Positions 6,744-9,743 of a stretch of DNA of 9,743 nt are shown here, piece by piece. Origin of the DNA: JBDSYA01 sp039925865 (lineage in GTDB: Bacteria; Bacteroidota; Ignavibacteria; Tepidaquicellales; Tepidaquicellaceae). The stretch's first letter is position 1. Each line of letters opens with the position of its first letter. Position numbers and translations under genes: made by a program. Under the pieces are notes generated by a model. That model was not told where the DNA came from and did not search any database. It was given only the letters and a program-made list of their open reading frames with translations. The stretch lies in NCBI GenBank assembly GCA_039925865.1, contig JBDSYA010000024.1:1-9743 (forward strand). The letters run 5' to 3'.

Positions 6744-8174
6744 TTAACAAAGCTGATATTCAGGCAAAGTGATTAATTTCAAAGTCAGACTTTCTATTAG
6801 ATTTTCTTTATTGGAAACATCTGCATAACTCATAGCGGTTTTCTTGATCGACTTATTGAGATCTGATTGCAATAAATATTCAGAAAGCTCATCTAATATT
6901 TCTTTATCGTGAAGGTCAGCAAATGCTTTTATGTACGCGCTTAGATCTGTCTTTGCTCTCATTTGTTTATACTGCTGTTTTTCTTTGTTTGAAAACTTCG
7001 AATACATTTCACCTTCTTCTGCCGGATCTTCTTTATAATCAAATTCAAGCTTAGATGATCTGAAAATATTTTCGGGAAGTTTCAGACGATACATTAATGA
7101 TGAAGAGTCAATCCAGTTTTTTCCTCCCGCCCATCCGGCGACATTAGGCGGATTAAAAAGCATTTGCCCCAATACTTTCTGCAGTGCCAGAAGCGGGAGA
7201 GGATTTTCAAAATTAATATTGAAAGTTCTGCTCAAACCAACTATCAGCTCGACAGGTGATTTGATCATAGCTCCAATGTTTTTTTTATCATAAAACCAGT
7301 CTGATAAAAAAATATTTTTCATAAGACCTTCAATATCGTAATCAGATCTGAAAAATTCTTTTGCTAATTCCGATATTATATCCTGATCAGGCTTTTCATT
7401 GACAAAGTATTTGTAAATTTTACCGGTGATGAATTCTGATGTTTTTTTATTTTCAAGTATAATATTTATAATATCTTCACCGGTCAGATTTCCGGTTTTT
7501 CCAAAAAAGCTTTTTTCGTCAAAGTCATGAATGTTTTTTCTGAAAACAAATTCACCGTCTCTGTTAAATCCCCATCCCGTGAATGCCCTCGCAGCCTCCT
7601 TTATGGCGTACTCTGAATAATTTCCTCTGCCCAGTGTAAACAACTCCATAACCTCTCTTGCAAAATTTTCATTGGGGCTGAATTTTTTATTCTGCTGATT
7701 ATTTAAAAACTGCAGCATTGCAGGATCTTTTGATATCTCCATTAAAAGATCACCGAATTTTCCAAGTGCATGTTTTCTTAAAATGTTATTCTGATTTTGT
7801 GCAAAAGATGCAATACGCATTCTGCAGGCAAAATGTCCATGCCAGAAAAACGTCATCTTCTCTCTTAGTTGTGATTTGTCATGTATCATCTTGTGTAGCC
7901 AGGCTAAGTTAAGATCTCTGATATTTTCACGCGATTGTTTTGCTGATTTCTTTTTCTCTGACTTAATAATTTCCTGAGAATTATCACTGACGGATTTCTT
8001 TGATGAGTAGTCTGATACTATATTAATATTAAGTTCTGTATAGTCTGCTGAATTTAAGAATATTTGTTTGGCTTTTTCGGATAAAGGATAAGTGAGAGAT
8101 TTTTTTATTTCAGAAATTTTTTCGCCGAATCCTGCTCTAAGACATAAATGCTGAAGTTTTCTTTGATCGGACAT
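6744..8174 (-). CDS. DUF1800 family protein, partner of DUF1501
   Basis: A 476-residue mostly helical protein of the DUF1800 family, function unknown. Its signatures are HLCLRAGFG (9-17), MTFFWHGHF (107-115), NENFAREVMELFTLG (168-182), FTGWGF (198-203), SPVELIVGL (306-314) and FNPPNVAGWAGG (340-351). Residues about 55-85 form a Ser/Lys-rich low-complexity insert. The C-terminal part from about 385 is charged and helical. There is no signal peptide or membrane helix, unlike its Tat-leader partner downstream. Cytoplasmic residence or co-export with DUF1501 are both possible; neither is shown. ATG at 8174 has only a weak GAG-containing ribosome binding site (AAAAAGAGCG). It is first in the two-gene operon and faces the T9SS-type gene across a 322-bp spacer. 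Confidence 0.94.
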   Translation of the reverse strand: MSDQRKLQHLCLRAGFGEKISEIKKSLTYPLSEKAKQIFLNSADYTELNINIVSDYSSKKSVSDNSQEIIKSEKKKSAKQSRENIRDLNLAWLHKMIHDKSQLREKMTFFWHGHFACRMRIASFAQNQNNILRKHALGKFGDLLMEISKDPAMLQFLNNQQNKKFSPNENFAREVMELFTLGRGNYSEYAIKEAARAFTGWGFNRDGEFVFRKNIHDFDEKSFFGKTGNLTGEDIINIILENKKTSEFITGKIYKYFVNEKPDQDIISELAKEFFRSDYDIEGLMKNIFLSDWFYDKKNIGAMIKSPVELIVGLSRTFNINFENPLPLLALQKVLGQMLFNPPNVAGWAGGKNWIDSSSLMYRLKLPENIFRSSKLEFDYKEDPAEEGEMYSKFSNKEKQQYKQMRAKTDLSAYIKAFADLHDKEILDELSEYLLQSDLNKSIKKTAMSYADVSNKENLIESLTLKLITLPEYQLC

Positions 8175-8496
8175 CGCTCTTTTTTAAAGTTTTAGACATA
8201 GGTGAGGATGAAAGGGTTTAACGGAAATAACAGTTAAGCAGCAAAAACTTCCGAAGACTTATTTTCTCCGCTCCAATGTATTTGAGATTTGAATTGAGAC
8301 TTCGGAAGTTTCTCAGTTTTACCAACCATATTCTCTTTAACTTAGTGGTATTAAGGGTTGCGAGGGGTAGTTAATAAGTTTTCTGAAAATTATTGCTCGG
8401 CTTTGGACTGATATGAACACTAAGATCAACAAAATATTAATTAAGTCTTTGTATTGTAAAAGCAATTTATTATTTTTAAAAAAATAATTAAAGATT
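8175..8496. other. divergent promoter spacer
   Basis: This 322-bp stretch separates two divergent genes and must hold both promoters. No coding frame is supported. The first third is moderately balanced in composition; the last 80 bp before the plus-strand gene are strongly AT-rich. The main structure is the inverted pair at 8245-8311. A weaker pair, TTAACT (8337-8342) and AGTTAA (8369-8374), is also present. I could not place a TTG/TAnnTTTG promoter with confidence on either strand. Confidence 0.5.
8245..8311. promoter_or_regulatory. 12-bp perfect inverted repeat made of two palindromic boxes
   Basis: AAACTTCCGAAG (8245-8256) and CTTCGGAAGTTT (8300-8311) are exact reverse complements. Each arm also contains its own odd-centre palindrome (CTTC-C-GAAG and CTTC-G-GAAG), with centres at 8252 and 8304. 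The 52-bp spacing is close to five helical turns, which would place two dimers on the same face of the DNA. This suits paired operators in a divergent promoter. A long-loop stem or a remnant of a small terminal-repeat element are alternatives. Confidence 0.45.
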
Positions 8497-9743
8497 ATGG
8501 GAAACAAAATAATACTATCGGTTTTTGCATGCCTTCTTTTCACAGATTCAATACAAGCACAGTTCTCACAGTTTGACTCGGCTTATACAGCAGCCTACTC
8601 AGAAAATTATGATTACTTCAATCCTGAATTTGAAAAACCAAATTCATCAAATTATTTTGATTCAAAATATATTACTCTATCATATGAAAAGCATGATACT
8701 AACGGTAATAACTCTAACATTGTTTTCAGAAAAGTATTATTCAATAGTTTAGAAGATGAGGTTATGATAACAAATGATAATTTTAGGAATACCGAACCCG
8801 CTGCCGGTCATTCTATTATATTATGGCAGTCGGATAAAAATGGGAATAATGATATTTATTATTCAACATATAACGGAGCCGGATGGGCTGATGCTTCTCC
8901 GCTTCAGATAACCACTGAAGATGAGACAGAACCTGATGTTGCGGAATATAATGTTTCAGGATTTCCGCCCGCATATCTTATTACTTACAAAGCCGGAAAT
9001 GAAATTCATTTTAAAGTGCTTCACGAGAATATTGTTATCTTTGATACAGTTCTGACATCTGTAATTTCAGAAGCCTGTTCATTGCCAAAAATAAAAATGT
9101 ACAATTCCAGAATACTGATTGGGTATCTGAAGAATGTTAATTCAATAAACAAATTTGTTCTGATAAAGGCGGAGATAAATTCTTCGTATGCAATTAATTG
9201 GACTTCATCGGAGGAAATTTCAAATTTAAACACTGTAGAAGATTTTCGGTTTTGTAACGCAGGGGCAAAAAAAATTATTATGATTTATGACTATGATACT
9301 TTAGGAAGTTATAAAAACATTGGAATCTATGAGGATGAAACTGACACAAAATTAATTCTAAATAATGAACCCGGTACAAATATTTCCGGAAAGGCATCTG
9401 TTTTTTTACAATCCATTCCTTTTTATAGTCCACTAAGTGTATTCTGCTGGCTGAAAAGATCAAACGATTCTTCTATGATCGTAGCAACAAGTAACTTAAT
9501 ATTTAATCCGGTCAGAAAAATATTTTACGCAGGTGATAGTTCGCAAAACACCCGGCTTGATCTTAGTTCATATTTTTATAATCAGCCCCAAAATGCTTTC
9601 AGATACAGACTAATTTGGGAGCAGAAAATTAACAACAGATCCGCTTTAAGAATGAGTCAATGTGACCATGGTTCTGCAGGCATTCAGACGACTTCGACCC
9701 TTGTTCCAAGAGAGTTTCACCTTGAACAGAATTATCCGAATCC
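8497..9743 (+). CDS. secreted T9SS-sorted protein (3' end outside window)
   Basis: The frame is open from ATG at 8497 to the right edge, giving 415 complete codons. Residues 1-22 form a signal peptide ending IQAQ. Residues about 106-150 carry a propeller-like segment: ILWQSDKNGNNDIYYSTYNG, then PLQITTEDETEPDVAEY, resembling TolB/WD40-type beta-propeller blades. The middle is beta-rich with many Asn, Ser and Tyr. From residue 404 it reads PREFHLEQNYPN with a final Pro from the partial codon CC, the start of the type IX secretion type A sorting domain. About 80 more residues would complete that domain just beyond the edge. The product is thus probably exported by Sec and then released or anchored at the cell surface by T9SS. 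Its molecular role is unknown. No Shine-Dalgarno is seen; the leader is A-rich. It is divergent from the DUF1800-DUF1501 operon. Confidence 0.93.
   Translation, partial: MGNKIILSVFACLLFTDSIQAQFSQFDSAYTAAYSENYDYFNPEFEKPNSSNYFDSKYITLSYEKHDTNGNNSNIVFRKVLFNSLEDEVMITNDNFRNTEPAAGHSIILWQSDKNGNNDIYYSTYNGAGWADASPLQITTEDETEPDVAEYNVSGFPPAYLITYKAGNEIHFKVLHENIVIFDTVLTSVISEACSLPKIKMYNSRILIGYLKNVNSINKFVLIKAEINSSYAINWTSSEEISNLNTVEDFRFCNAGAKKIIMIYDYDTLGSYKNIGIYEDETDTKLILNNEPGTNISGKASVFLQSIPFYSPLSVFCWLKRSNDSSMIVATSNLIFNPVRKIFYAGDSSQNTRLDLSSYFYNQPQNAFRYRLIWEQKINNRSALRMSQCDHGSAGIQTTSTLVPREFHLEQNYPN

Noticed and set aside
8337..8543. Minus-strand ORF of 68 codons in the divergent spacer
   Set aside because: It starts inside the signal-peptide region of the plus-strand gene and its product is an AT-driven Ile/Asn/Leu run without recognisable features.
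9021..9463. Two short minus-strand ORFs opposite the T9SS-type gene
   Set aside because: They are antisense to a long open plus-strand frame that has a signal peptide and sorting signal.

Overview
The window looks like chromosomal DNA of the Bacteroidota/Chlorobi assemblage, most probably an Ignavibacteria-type organism. The DNA is A+T-rich (roughly two thirds by eye), start codons mostly lack Shine-Dalgarno sequences and follow A-rich leaders, and the gene cut by the right edge ends in PREFHLEQNYPNP, the opening of a type IX secretion (T9SS) type A sorting domain. The species itself cannot be named from the sequence.

Layout. (1) 2-433, plus strand: the tail of a helical, TPR-like protein cut by the left edge. 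(2) 434-647: spacer of richer G+C with a possible relic of a minus-strand gene. (3) 648-2384, minus: an exported surface protein with seventeen 17-residue repeats, a self-cleaving S74 (phage tail-spike chaperone) domain and a coiled coil. (4) 2385-2784: a spacer that is not empty. It holds a 76-codon minus-strand frame without a start codon, probably a decayed or frameshifted small gene. (5) 2785-5088, minus: a LysE-type exporter followed 39 bp later by a membrane protein with an N-terminal prokaryotic RING finger, likely one operon. The exporter must start at TTG. (6) 5089-5454: a divergent spacer with an AT-rich hairpin, a doubtful small secreted ORF, a strong intrinsic terminator on the minus strand and a 15-bp tandem duplication. 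(7) 5455-8174, minus: a DUF1800-DUF1501 pair, the second protein carrying a Tat-type leader. (8) 8175-8496: a divergent promoter region with two palindromic boxes in inverted-repeat arrangement. (9) 8497 to the right edge, plus: a secreted protein with a propeller-like segment and a T9SS sorting signal.

Together the genes point to the cell envelope: a surface fibre, an inner-membrane exporter with a membrane-anchored zinc-finger partner, a Tat-linked DUF1501/DUF1800 pair, and a T9SS cargo protein divergent from that pair. No transposase, integrase, RNA gene, CRISPR array or phage module is visible. The parts that most deserve a second look are the LysE-RING pair, the non-phage S74 repeat fibre, the paired palindromes at 8245-8311, and the two gene relics on either side of the fibre gene.
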